Positions 35,020 through 42,241 of a DNA stretch of 64,000 nt are shown piece after piece. The stretch is taken from NCBI RefSeq assembly GCF_004005495.1, contig NZ_RZYA01000005.1, positions 124,001 to 188,000 on the forward strand. Reading direction: 5' to 3'. The position numbers and the translations under genes were made by a program. The notes under the pieces were generated by a model. It ran no database searches. It saw only the letters and a program-made list of their open reading frames with translations, and was not told where the DNA came from. The stretch comes from Streptomyces antnestii. Its GTDB lineage: Bacteria > Actinomycetota > Actinomycetes > Streptomycetales > Streptomycetaceae. Within the stretch, counting starts at the first letter, position 1; the number at the start of each line of letters is the position of its first letter.

Positions 35020-36658
35020 CACCACCCCGCGCCTCACGAACCGCCCCCAGTGGACGGCCCTTGAGGACCACCGGGCCGCGCAGCGTCAGGTCCACCTGCG
35101 GGACCTGTTCGCCACCGACCCGGGCCGCGCCCGGCGCTACACCGCCCGGGTCGGCGACCTGCACATCGACTACTCCAAGCACCTGATCACGGACGAGACC
35201 CTCGCCCTGCTCCAGGAACTCGCCACCGCCACTGACGTGTTCGGGCAGCGCGACGCGATGTTCCGCGGCGAGAAGATCAACACGACCGAGGACCGGGCGG
35301 TGCTGCACACGGCGCTGCGGGCCCCGCGTGGCGCCGTGATCGAGGTCGACGGCGTCGACGTCGTCCCGCAGGTGCACGCCGTCCTGGACAAGATGGCAGT
35401 GTTCGCGGACAAGGTCCGCTCGGGTGCGTGGACCGGCCACACCGGCAAGCGCATCAAGAACGTCGTGAACGTCGGCATCGGCGGTTCGGACCTCGGCCCG
35501 GCGATGGCGTACGAAGTCCTGCGGCCCTTCACCGACCGCTCCCTGACGGTCCGTTTCGTGTCGAACGTGGACGGCGCCGACCTCCACGAGGCGGTACGCG
35601 ATCTCGACCCCGCCGAGACGCTGTTCGTCATCGCCTCGAAGACGTTCACGACGATCGAGACGATCACCAACGCGACCTCCGCGCGGAGCTGGCTGCTCAA
35701 GTCGCTCGGCGACGAGTCCGCCGTGGCCAAGCACTTCGTCGCCCTGTCGACGAACGCGGAGAAGGTCGCCGAGTTCGGCATCGACACGGCCAACATGTTC
35801 GAGTTCTGGGACTGGGTCGGCGGCCGCTACTCGTACGACTCCGCCATCGGCCTCTCGCTGATGATCGCGATCGGCCCGGACGCCTTCCGCGAGATGCTCG
35901 ACGGCTTCCACCTCGTCGACGAGCACTTCCGCACCGCCCCCGCCGAGTCCAACGTCCCGTTGCTGCTCGGCCTGTTGGGCGTCTGGTACGGCAACTTCCA
36001 CGGCGCCCAGTCGCACGCGGTCCTCCCGTACTCGCACTACCTGTCGAAGTTCACCGCGTACCTCCAGCAGCTCGACATGGAGTCCAACGGCAAGTCCGTG
36101 GACCGCGAGGGCCGCCCCGTCGACTGGCAGACCGGCCCGGTGGTCTGGGGCACCCCCGGCACCAACGGCCAGCACGCCTACTACCAGCTCATCCACCAGG
36201 GCACGAAGCTGATCCCCGCCGACCTGATCGGCTTCGCGAGCCCGGTCGGGGAGCTCTCCGCCGAACTCGCAGACCAGCACGACCTGTTGATGGCCAACCT
36301 GTTCGCGCAGGGCCAGGCCCTCGCCTTCGGCAAGACCGCCGACGAGGTCCGCGCCGAGGGCGTCCCCGAGGCGCAGGTGCCCCACCGCACCTTCCAGGGC
36401 AACCACCCCACGACCACCATCCTGGCGAGCGAGCTCACCCCGTCCGTCCTCGGCCAGCTCATCGCCCTCTACGAGCACAAGGTGTTCGTCCAGGGCGCGA
36501 TCTGGCACATCGACTCCTTCGACCAATGGGGCGTCGAGCTCGGCAAGGTCCTCGCCAAGCGCGTCGAACCCGCCCTCACCGAAGGCGCCGACGTCCCCGG
36601 CCTCGACGCCTCCACCCAGGCGCTCGTCGCCACCTACCGCACGCTCCGGAAGAAGTGA
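35012..36658 (+). CDS. pgi: Glucose-6-phosphate isomerase
   Basis: A 548-residue PGI interconverting glucose-6-P and fructose-6-P. Signature segments are [18 protein letters not shown] (phosphosugar-binding), [13 protein letters not shown], the catalytic Glu/His region [20 protein letters not shown] and the C-terminal [13 protein letters not shown]. The start overlaps the opcA end by eight bases. Its presence in the operon would let fructose-6-P made by transketolase and transaldolase return to zwf, allowing cyclic pentose-phosphate flux. Confidence 0.97.
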   Translation: MPDTTPRLTNRPQWTALEDHRAAQRQVHLRDLFATDPGRARRYTARVGDLHIDYSKHLITDETLALLQELATATDVFGQRDAMFRGEKINTTEDRAVLHTALRAPRGAVIEVDGVDVVPQVHAVLDKMAVFADKVRSGAWTGHTGKRIKNVVNVGIGGSDLGPAMAYEVLRPFTDRSLTVRFVSNVDGADLHEAVRDLDPAETLFVIASKTFTTIETITNATSARSWLLKSLGDESAVAKHFVALSTNAEKVAEFGIDTANMFEFWDWVGGRYSYDSAIGLSLMIAIGPDAFREMLDGFHLVDEHFRTAPAESNVPLLLGLLGVWYGNFHGAQSHAVLPYSHYLSKFTAYLQQLDMESNGKSVDREGRPVDWQTGPVVWGTPGTNGQHAYYQLIHQGTKLIPADLIGFASPVGELSAELADQHDLLMANLFAQGQALAFGKTADEVRAEGVPEAQVPHRTFQGNHPTTTILASELTPSVLGQLIALYEHKVFVQGAIWHIDSFDQWGVELGKVLAKRVEPALTEGADVPGLDASTQALVATYRTLRKK

Positions 36659-36666
36659 AGAAAGAC

Positions 36667-37551
36667 ATGACCGCGATACAGCTCGGACTGATCGGCCTCG
36701 GCAAGATGGGCGGCAACATGCGCGAGCGCATCCGCCGCGCGGGCCACACCGTCATCGGCTACGACCGCAACCCCGACCTCGCCGACGTCGGCAGCCTCGC
36801 CGAACTGGTCGACAAGCTCGAAGGCCCGCGCGTGGTCTGGGTGATGGTCCCCGCGGGCGCCGCCACCCAGTCCACCATCGACGAGCTTGGCGACCTGCTC
36901 TCGCCCGGCGACATCGTGGTGGACGGCGGCAACTCCCGCTGGACCGACGACGAGAAGCACGCCGCCGAGCTCGCCGCCAAGGGCATCGGCTTCGTCGACG
37001 CCGGCGTCTCCGGCGGCGTCTGGGGCCTGGAGAACGGCTACGCCCTCATGGTCGGCGGCGACAAGGAGCACATCGCCCGCGTCCAGCCGGTCTTCGACGC
37101 CCTCAAGCCCGAAGGCGACTACGGCTACGTCCACGCCGGCAAGGTCGGCGCCGGCCACTTCTCCAAGATGGTCCACAACGGCATCGAGTACGCCATGATG
37201 CAGGCCTACGCCGAGGGCTGGGAGCTCCTGGAGAAGGTCGACTCCGTCACCGACGTGCGCGAGGTCTTCCGCTCCTGGCAGGAAGGCACCGTCATCCGCT
37301 CCTGGCTCCTCGACCTCGCGGTCAACGCCCTGGAGGACGACGAGCACCTGGACAAGCTGCGCGGCTTCGCCGCCGACTCCGGAGAGGGCCGCTGGACCGT
37401 CGAGGCGGCCATCGACAACTCCGTGCCGCTGCCCGCGATCACCGCCTCGCTCTTCGCGCGCTTCGCTTCGCGCCAGGAGGACTCGCCGCAGATGAAGATG
37501 ATCGCCGCCCTGCGCAACCAGTTCGGCGGCCACGCGGTCGAGAAGAAGTAG
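36667..37551 (+). CDS. gnd: 6-phosphogluconate dehydrogenase, short (decarboxylating, GndA/YqeC) type
   Basis: The 294-residue protein has an N-terminal Rossmann fold LGLIGLGKMGGNMRERIRRAG, the substrate motifs DGGNSRWTDD and VSGGVWGLENGYALMVGG, and catalytic Lys/Asn in FSKMVHNGIEYAMMQAYAEGW. It is the short form, about 300 residues instead of 470; this class is often NAD-preferring. Acidic Asp in VIGYDRNPDL (rather than Asn-Arg-Ser/Thr) fits NAD use. It converts 6-phosphogluconate to ribulose-5-P and CO2. It starts eight bases after pgi. Confidence 0.94.
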   Translation: MTAIQLGLIGLGKMGGNMRERIRRAGHTVIGYDRNPDLADVGSLAELVDKLEGPRVVWVMVPAGAATQSTIDELGDLLSPGDIVVDGGNSRWTDDEKHAAELAAKGIGFVDAGVSGGVWGLENGYALMVGGDKEHIARVQPVFDALKPEGDYGYVHAGKVGAGHFSKMVHNGIEYAMMQAYAEGWELLEKVDSVTDVREVFRSWQEGTVIRSWLLDLAVNALEDDEHLDKLRGFAADSGEGRWTVEAAIDNSVPLPAITASLFARFASRQEDSPQMKMIAALRNQFGGHAVEKK

Positions 37552-37555
37552 CGCC

Positions 37556-38152
37556 ATGGGCGACCTCCTTCTGGTCCGCCACGGCGAGACGGAGTGGAGC
37601 CTGTCCGGACAGCACACCAGCTGGACGGACAAGCCCCTCACCCAGCACGGCGAGGAACAGGCCAAGTCCCTCGCCCCGCTCCTCGCCGGACACCCGTACG
37701 CCCTGGTCCTCACCAGCCCCCTCGGCCGCGCGGTCCGTACCGCCGACCTGGCGGGCCTGTCCGGGACCAGGACCGAACCGGATCTCCACGAGTGGCACTA
37801 CGGCGCCTACGAGGGCGTCACCACCCGCGAGATCCACCGCACCCGCCCCGACTGGGACCTGTGGACCCAGGGCGTCCCGCAGGGCCCCGAGGGCGGCCCC
37901 GGCGAGTCCCCGCGCGCCGTCGGTGAGCGCGCCGACCGCGTCCTGGCCCGCGTGGCCCCGGCGCTCACGGAAGGCGACGTGGTCCTCGTGGCCCACGCCC
38001 ACATCCTGCGCGTCCTCACGGCCCGCCGCCTGGGCCTCGCCCCGGCGGACGGCCGCCTGTTCCAGCTCGCGACCGGGACGGTGAGCCGGCTCTCCACGGA
38101 GCACGGCCGGCCCGTGATCGCGGAGTGGAACGTGCGCCCGGCGCACGACTGA
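37556..38152 (+). CDS. Histidine phosphatase (phosphoglycerate mutase-like) protein
   Basis: A 198-residue protein with the RHG motif LLVRHGETEWSLSGQHTSWTD at the N-terminus, the second Arg region LVLTSPLGRAVRTADLAG, the acidic Glu in LHEWHYGAYEG and the second catalytic His in VVLVAHAHILRVL. It starts four bases after the gnd stop, so it is the last gene of the pentose-phosphate operon. A sugar-phosphate phosphatase role is plausible; mutase activity is less likely at this size. A hairpin terminator follows at 38171-38200. Confidence 0.9.
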   Translation: MGDLLLVRHGETEWSLSGQHTSWTDKPLTQHGEEQAKSLAPLLAGHPYALVLTSPLGRAVRTADLAGLSGTRTEPDLHEWHYGAYEGVTTREIHRTRPDWDLWTQGVPQGPEGGPGESPRAVGERADRVLARVAPALTEGDVVLVAHAHILRVLTARRLGLAPADGRLFQLATGTVSRLSTEHGRPVIAEWNVRPAHD

Positions 38153-38170
38153 CCCGCGCGACCGCGCGAA

Positions 38171-38200
38171 AGCCCCACGGCCCGCAAGGACCGTGGGGCT
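38171..38200 (+). terminator. Terminator of the pentose-phosphate operon
   Basis: AGCCCCACGG-N10-CCGTGGGGCT forms a perfect 10-bp stem 18 bases after the last stop codon, followed by TCGTGG. Confidence 0.8.
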
Positions 38201-38218
38201 TCGTGGTGCGTGAGCCGT

Positions 38219-38249
38219 AAAAACAGAAGAACCCCAGATCGACTGGGGT
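38219..38249 (-). terminator. Rho-independent terminator of tRNA-Leu
   Basis: Read on the minus strand: ACCCCAG-TCGAT-CTGGGGT stem-loop followed by TCTTCTGTTTTT, a textbook intrinsic terminator six bases beyond the tRNA CCA end. Confidence 0.88.
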
Positions 38250-38255
38250 TCCTGC

Positions 38256-38343
38256 TGGTGTCCGAGGGGGGACTTGAACCCCCACGCCCGATAAAGGGCA
38301 CTAGCACCTCAAGCTAGCGCGTCTGCCATTCCGCCACCCGGAC
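38256..38343 (-). tRNA. tRNA-Leu (anticodon GAG)
   Basis: An 88-base type II tRNA including an encoded CCA. The acceptor stem pairs GTCCGGG with CTCGGAC (one G-U), followed by discriminator A. The anticodon stem CTAGC/GCTAG closes a seven-base loop TTGAGGT with anticodon GAG, reading CUC and CUU. A variable arm (GCCCTTTATCGGGC) and a T-loop GTTCAAGTCC are present. Confidence 0.95.
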
Positions 38344-38531
38344 AAGGTGTCTGTCTTCGCGGGGTTTCCCTCGCGGCGACAGAGAGAACATTACCAGGCC
38401 CCGAGGGGTGCCAGATCCCGCCACCCCTGTGCTGTGAACGGCTGATGACGACACCCGCCCGCCCTTGGGCCGCGGCCCCGGGAGAGAGAGGATGAGGGGG
38501 ACCACCAGCAGCGACAGCGGGAGGAACAGGC

Positions 38532-39857
38532 GTGAGCGAGTCGAGCACGGGCAAGGCGGTCTCGGGCGAGGACGAGGTAGTCGACCTCTGTCGTGAGCTG
38601 ATCCAGATCGACACCAGCAACTACGGCGACCACTCGGGCCCCGGTGAGCGCAAGGCCGCCGAGTACGTGGCGGAGAAGCTCGCCGAGGTGGGGCTCGAAC
38701 CGAAGATCTTCGAGTCGCACCCGGGCCGGGCCTCCACGGTCGCCAGGATCCAGGGGGAGGACCCCTCGCGGCCCGCGCTCCTGATCCACGGACACACCGA
38801 CGTCGTCCCGGCCAACGCGGCGGACTGGACCCACCACCCGTTCTCCGGCGAGATCGCCGACGGATGCGTGTGGGGCCGCGGCGCGGTCGACATGAAGGAC
38901 ATGGACGCGATGACCCTCGCGGTCGTCCGCGACCGGCTGCGCAGCGGCCGCAAGCCCCCGCGCGACATCGTCCTGGCCTTCCTCGCCGACGAGGAGGCGG
39001 GCGGCACGTACGGCGCGCGGCACCTCGTCGACAAGCACCCGGACCTCTTCGAGGGGTGCACGGAGGCGATCAGCGAGGTCGGCGGCTTCTCGTTCACCGT
39101 GAACGAGAAGCTGCGGCTCTACCTCGTCGAGACGGCCCAGAAGGGCATGCACTGGATGAAGCTGACCGTGGACGGCACCGCAGGCCACGGTTCGATGATC
39201 CACAAGGACAATGCGATCACCGAGTTGTCGGAGGCCGTCGGACGCCTGGGCCGGCACAAGTTCCCGGTGCGGGTCACCAAGACGCTGCGGCACTTCCTCG
39301 ACGAGCTCGGCGACGCCCTCGGCACCGAGCTCGACCCGGAGAACATGGACGAGACGCTCGCCAAGCTCGGCGGCATCGCCAAGCTGATCGGCGCCTCGCT
39401 GCAGAACACCGCCAACCCGACGCAGCTCGGCGCCGGCTACAAGGTGAACGTGATCCCCGGCCAGGCCACCGCGCACGTCGACGGCCGGTATCTGCCCGGC
39501 TACGAGGAGGAGTTCCTCGCCGACCTGGACCGGATCCTCGGCCCGAACGTGAAGCGCGAGGACGTGCACGCGGACAAGGCGCTGGAGACGACGTTCGACG
39601 GCGCGCTCGTCGACGCCATGCAGACGGCGCTCCAGGCCGAGGACCCGATCGCGCGCGCGGTGCCGTACATGCTCTCCGCCGGCACCGACGCCAAGTCCTT
39701 CGACGACCTCGGCATCCGCGGCTTCGGCTTCGCGCCGCTGAAGCTGCCGCCGGAGCTGGACTTCGCGGGCATGTTCCACGGCGTCGACGAGCGGGTCCCG
39801 GTCGACGGGCTCAAGTTCGGCGTGCGCGTACTCGACCGGTTCATCGACGCGTCCTGA
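38532..39857 (+). CDS. M20/M25/M40 family metallopeptidase
   Basis: A 441-residue enzyme from GTG 38532. Metal ligands and catalytic residues of the M20 family are visible: LLIHGHTDVVPAN (His ligand and catalytic Asp), GRGAVDMKDMDA (bridging Asp), FLADEEAGGTYGA (general base Glu and Glu ligand) and MFHGVDERVP near the C-terminus (His). It probably hydrolyses peptide or acyl-amino bonds of small substrates in the cytoplasm (a dipeptidase/acylase type). The dimerisation domain lies at about residues 200-310. It is monocistronic, between tRNA-Leu and the chaplin genes. Confidence 0.92.
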   Translation: MSESSTGKAVSGEDEVVDLCRELIQIDTSNYGDHSGPGERKAAEYVAEKLAEVGLEPKIFESHPGRASTVARIQGEDPSRPALLIHGHTDVVPANAADWTHHPFSGEIADGCVWGRGAVDMKDMDAMTLAVVRDRLRSGRKPPRDIVLAFLADEEAGGTYGARHLVDKHPDLFEGCTEAISEVGGFSFTVNEKLRLYLVETAQKGMHWMKLTVDGTAGHGSMIHKDNAITELSEAVGRLGRHKFPVRVTKTLRHFLDELGDALGTELDPENMDETLAKLGGIAKLIGASLQNTANPTQLGAGYKVNVIPGQATAHVDGRYLPGYEEEFLADLDRILGPNVKREDVHADKALETTFDGALVDAMQTALQAEDPIARAVPYMLSAGTDAKSFDDLGIRGFGFAPLKLPPELDFAGMFHGVDERVPVDGLKFGVRVLDRFIDAS

Positions 39858-39973
39858 CCGGGATCCCGATACGCGGCGGTGCGTGACATTCGGCAGTGTG
39901 TGCGTACGGAACTGGAAAGAGTGAAAGGAAACATGGGCTCGTAGCCTCATCAGTCCCTCCTCGTTACAGGGGG

Positions 39974-39996
39974 TGCAGTCCGCGGCTGGGACTGCA
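39974..39996 (+). promoter_or_regulatory. Hairpin in the chpH leader
   Basis: TGCAGTCC-N7-GGACTGCA gives a perfect 8-bp stem 20 bases before the chpH start and close to its AAGGAGG ribosome-binding site at about 40005-40011. It is likely in the 5' untranslated region and may affect stability or translation of this abundantly expressed aerial-hypha gene. Confidence 0.5.
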
Positions 39997-40015
39997 TTGC
40001 CAACAAGGAGGAACA

Positions 40016-40249
40016 ATGATCAAGAAGGTCGTCGCTGCTGCGGCTGCCACTGGTGGTCTCGTGCTCGCTGCCGCGGGCATCGCCGCTGCCGACGCCGGTG
40101 CCCAGGGTGCCGCCGTGAACTCCCCCGGTGTGATCTCGGGCAACGTCATCCAGGTTCCGGTCCACATCCCGGTGAACGCCTGTGGCAACACGGTGTCCGT
40201 GATCGGGCTGCTGAACCCCACCTTCGGCAACTCCTGCGTCAACAAGTGA
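40016..40249 (+). CDS. chpH: Short chaplin ChpH
   Basis: A 77-residue secreted protein, same length as S. coelicolor ChpH. The signal peptide MIKKVVAAAAATGGLVLAAAGIAAA is followed by one chaplin domain: AVNSPGVISGNVIQVPVHIPVNACGNTVSVIGLLNPTFGNSC with its two conserved cysteines (residues 55 and 74). Chaplins assemble into amyloid-like surfactant films at the air-water interface so that aerial hyphae can leave the medium. In S. coelicolor chpH also neighbours chpC, as here, and is controlled by BldN. AAGGAGG is five bases from the ATG. Confidence 0.96.
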   Translation: MIKKVVAAAAATGGLVLAAAGIAAADAGAQGAAVNSPGVISGNVIQVPVHIPVNACGNTVSVIGLLNPTFGNSCVNK

Positions 40250-40286
40250 CGCTGCTGTGCATCACCCCTTGAGGGTCTGAGTCCGT

Positions 40287-40321
40287 CGGCCCCGGAGTGC
40301 GCGCCATGCGCTCCGGGGCCG
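40287..40321 (+). terminator. Terminator after chpH
   Basis: CGGCCCCGGAG-N13-CTCCGGGGCCG forms an 11-bp perfect stem 38 bases after the chpH stop, separating it from chpC. Confidence 0.82.
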
Positions 40322-40389
40322 ATTGGGCATTCCGCGCACGCGTATGGATGCCCGTGCGCATTCCGCAAGGCATAAGGCAGGTTAAAGCT

Positions 40390-41112
40390 ATGCGACAGGT
40401 CACGCGTAAAGGCCTGATCACCGTGGCGGCCGCGACCGGCGTACTCGCCGTGTCCGGGGGCTACGCGCACGCAGACTCCGGAGCAGCCGGGAGCTCGTCG
40501 GGATCGCCCGGAATTCTCTCCGGCAACACCGTCCAGCTTCCCGTGGACGTCCCGGTCAACGCGTGCGGCAACACCGTGAACGTCGTCGGGCTCCTCAATC
40601 CCGCGGCGGGCAACGACTGTGCCAACACGTCGAAGCACGGCGGCAGTCACCATGGTGGGAGTCACACCGGCGGCCACCACGGTGGCGGCGCCACCGCCGA
40701 GGGGGGCACGAGCGGTTCGCCCGGTATCGGCTCCGGCAACCATGTGCAGGCCCCGATCGACGTACCGGTCAACGTCTGCGGCAACAGCGTCTCCGTCATC
40801 GGGCTTCTCAACGGGGCGTCGGACAACGACTGCGCCAACGAGTCGGGCGGCAAGCCGAAGCCGCCGGCCAAGCCGCCGGTGACGCCGCCGACGCACACCC
40901 CCGGCACGCCCCACCACCCGGGTACGCCGACGACGCCGCAGCACCCCGGCACCCCGAACCACCCGGGGACGCAGACCGTCACCCAGCCCAGGGGTTCGGA
41001 CCAGCTGGCCGAGACGGGCAGTTCGCTGCCCCTCGGAACCGTCCTGCCGGCCGGAGCGGGCGCACTGCTCGCCGGCGCGGTGCTCTACCGGCGGGCGCGG
41101 GCACGCGTGTGA
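40390..41112 (+). CDS. chpC: Long chaplin, sortase-anchored (ChpC-type)
   Basis: A 240-residue wall-anchored chaplin. After a signal peptide (residues 1-28) come chaplin domain 1 (about 37-77, Cys59 and Cys77), a His/Gly-rich linker, chaplin domain 2 (about 108-148, Cys130 and Cys148), a Pro/Thr/His-rich spacer with GTPHHPGTP-type repeats (154-200), the sortase signal LAETG (206-210), a hydrophobic helix and the tail RRARARV. Two domains plus LAxTG define the long chaplins ChpA-C; adjacency to chpH points to ChpC. An inverted repeat GCGCACG-N12-CGTGCGC at 40334-40359 lies upstream. Confidence 0.93.
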   Translation: MRQVTRKGLITVAAATGVLAVSGGYAHADSGAAGSSSGSPGILSGNTVQLPVDVPVNACGNTVNVVGLLNPAAGNDCANTSKHGGSHHGGSHTGGHHGGGATAEGGTSGSPGIGSGNHVQAPIDVPVNVCGNSVSVIGLLNGASDNDCANESGGKPKPPAKPPVTPPTHTPGTPHHPGTPTTPQHPGTPNHPGTQTVTQPRGSDQLAETGSSLPLGTVLPAGAGALLAGAVLYRRARARV

Positions 41113-41146
41113 GCGCCGCGTGACGCGGCGTGACTGAACAGGTGCG

Positions 41147-41186
41147 GAACGGAGCGGGTCCCACGACGACGGGGCCCGCTCCGTTC
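41147..41186. terminator. Bidirectional hairpin terminator
   Basis: GAACGGAGCGGG (41147-41158) pairs perfectly with CCCGCTCCGTTC (41175-41186) between the convergent chpC and DUF5703 genes. Confidence 0.8.
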
Positions 41187-41188
41187 AC

Positions 41189-41377
41189 TCACCACGTGGC
41201 GCGCAGCTGACGGATGATCCGCCGGCGCAACCGCACCCTGCGGCTGCCGTCACGCAGCAGGCTCAGTCGGTCCAACTCCCAGTGTCCGTACTCGGCATGG
41301 TCGGTGAGCAGACGGGTGGCGTCCTTGCGGGAGACCCCGCGAGGGACGTACACGTCGACAAATTCGTATTCCGGCAT
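41189..41377 (-). CDS. DUF5703-family small protein
   Basis: A 62-residue basic cytoplasmic protein, MPEYEFVDVYVPRGVSRKDA and on, ending in an Arg-rich segment (RRVRLRRRIIRQLRATW). This fits the actinobacterial DUF5703 family, whose function is unknown. The RGVSRKDATRLLTDHAEYGHWELDRL core looks like a small alpha/beta domain. It is divergent from the gene at 41425, with only 47 bases between starts. Confidence 0.82.
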   Translation of the reverse strand: MPEYEFVDVYVPRGVSRKDATRLLTDHAEYGHWELDRLSLLRDGSRRVRLRRRIIRQLRATW

Positions 41378-41424
41378 CGCATCTATTGTGCGGCCAGGGG
41401 CCGTGTACGGATAGCGTCTGCACT

Positions 41425-42138
41425 ATGTCTGATGCTGCGCAGCCCACCACTGCCGAGGTACGCGCCGCCGCCGAGGCGGTCAAGGCTGCGCTCGACCGCC
41501 ACCTGGCGGCTGTCGAGCGCAGGTCGGGTGAGGACGATCCGGCCGTCTACGAAGCGTTCAACGAACTGGCCGCGGCGGCCGAGGAGTACGACGAACTCCT
41601 CTACGACCGCTACGACGAGGTAACCCCCTTCGAGATCCCCGGCACGGAGGACTCGCTTCCGCCGTACACCGGTCCCGAGGAACCGAACGCCCTGAGCGTG
41701 CTGATCCGCCGCGACTACGCCGTGGTGGAGCCGAAGCGGCTCCTGGCGCAGGCCCAGCGCGTCGCCGACGTGGAGGGCGACACGGACCTCGGCGACGGGG
41801 CCGAGGCGGCCGCCGACGCCGTCGGGAGCAGCGTGCACGCCGCCCTCGGTGTTCTCTTCGGAGAGTTCGAACCCGACGAAATCGCCTCCCGGCACAAGGA
41901 GTTCGGCCTGGAGGAGGGCGACTCCACGCTGTGGGTGACGGCCTCGGACGAACCTGCGGAGCCGGGGGAGTGGCTGGACGCCCCCTTCGACCAGGCCGAT
42001 CCGGAACGGGTCGTGTGCCGCTTCGACGTGAGCGCGGTCTTCGACGACGAGCTCGACGGCGACCTCGAGGACGAGGGGCCCACGGGGACGGAGGACGCGG
42101 CGGACGACGGTCGGGAGCGGCTCGACGCGGACCGCTGA
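41425..42138 (+). CDS. Conserved hypothetical acidic protein
   Basis: A 237-residue very acidic protein with no signal or membrane segment. It starts with helices (TAEVRAAAEAVKAALDRHLAAV) and contains FEIPGTEDSLPPYTGPEEPNALSVLIRRDY, VGSSVHAALGVLFGEFEPDEI and a C-terminal Asp/Glu-rich tail (FDDELDGDLEDEGPTGTEDA). I recall similar proteins in many streptomycetes beside the DUF5703 gene, without known function. The ATG at 41425 was chosen because upstream sequence is shared with the divergent promoter. Confidence 0.72.
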   Translation: MSDAAQPTTAEVRAAAEAVKAALDRHLAAVERRSGEDDPAVYEAFNELAAAAEEYDELLYDRYDEVTPFEIPGTEDSLPPYTGPEEPNALSVLIRRDYAVVEPKRLLAQAQRVADVEGDTDLGDGAEAAADAVGSSVHAALGVLFGEFEPDEIASRHKEFGLEEGDSTLWVTASDEPAEPGEWLDAPFDQADPERVVCRFDVSAVFDDELDGDLEDEGPTGTEDAADDGRERLDADR

Positions 42139-42166
42139 GGCGGCCGGCAGTGATGTGAGCGGCAAG

Positions 42167-42193
42167 GTGTGAGGGGCAGAGTGTGAGGGGCAG
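42167..42193. repeat. Tandem 13-bp repeat after a stop codon
   Basis: GTGTGAGGGGCAG occurs at 42167-42179 and 42181-42193, with a looser third copy just upstream. It lies directly before the strong terminator. Confidence 0.7.
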
Positions 42194-42230
42194 GGGCGGC
42201 GGGCCGACCGTGATCGGCCCGCCGCCCCTG
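42191..42230. terminator. Strong bidirectional hairpin terminator
   Basis: 17-bp perfect arms (42191-42207 and 42214-42230) with a CCGTGA loop separate the convergent genes ending at 42138 and 42242. Confidence 0.88.
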
Positions 42231-42241
42231 CCGCTCGCCGT

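Noticed and set aside
38256..38343. tRNA-Leu as the attachment site of an integrated element
   Set aside because: No integrase gene or direct repeat of the tRNA 3' end was found within the window.
39880..39920. CGTGAC-N15-CGTACG upstream of chpH as a BldN-type promoter
   Set aside because: It only loosely resembles the BldN consensus as I recall it, and spacing is off by one; not strong enough to annotate.
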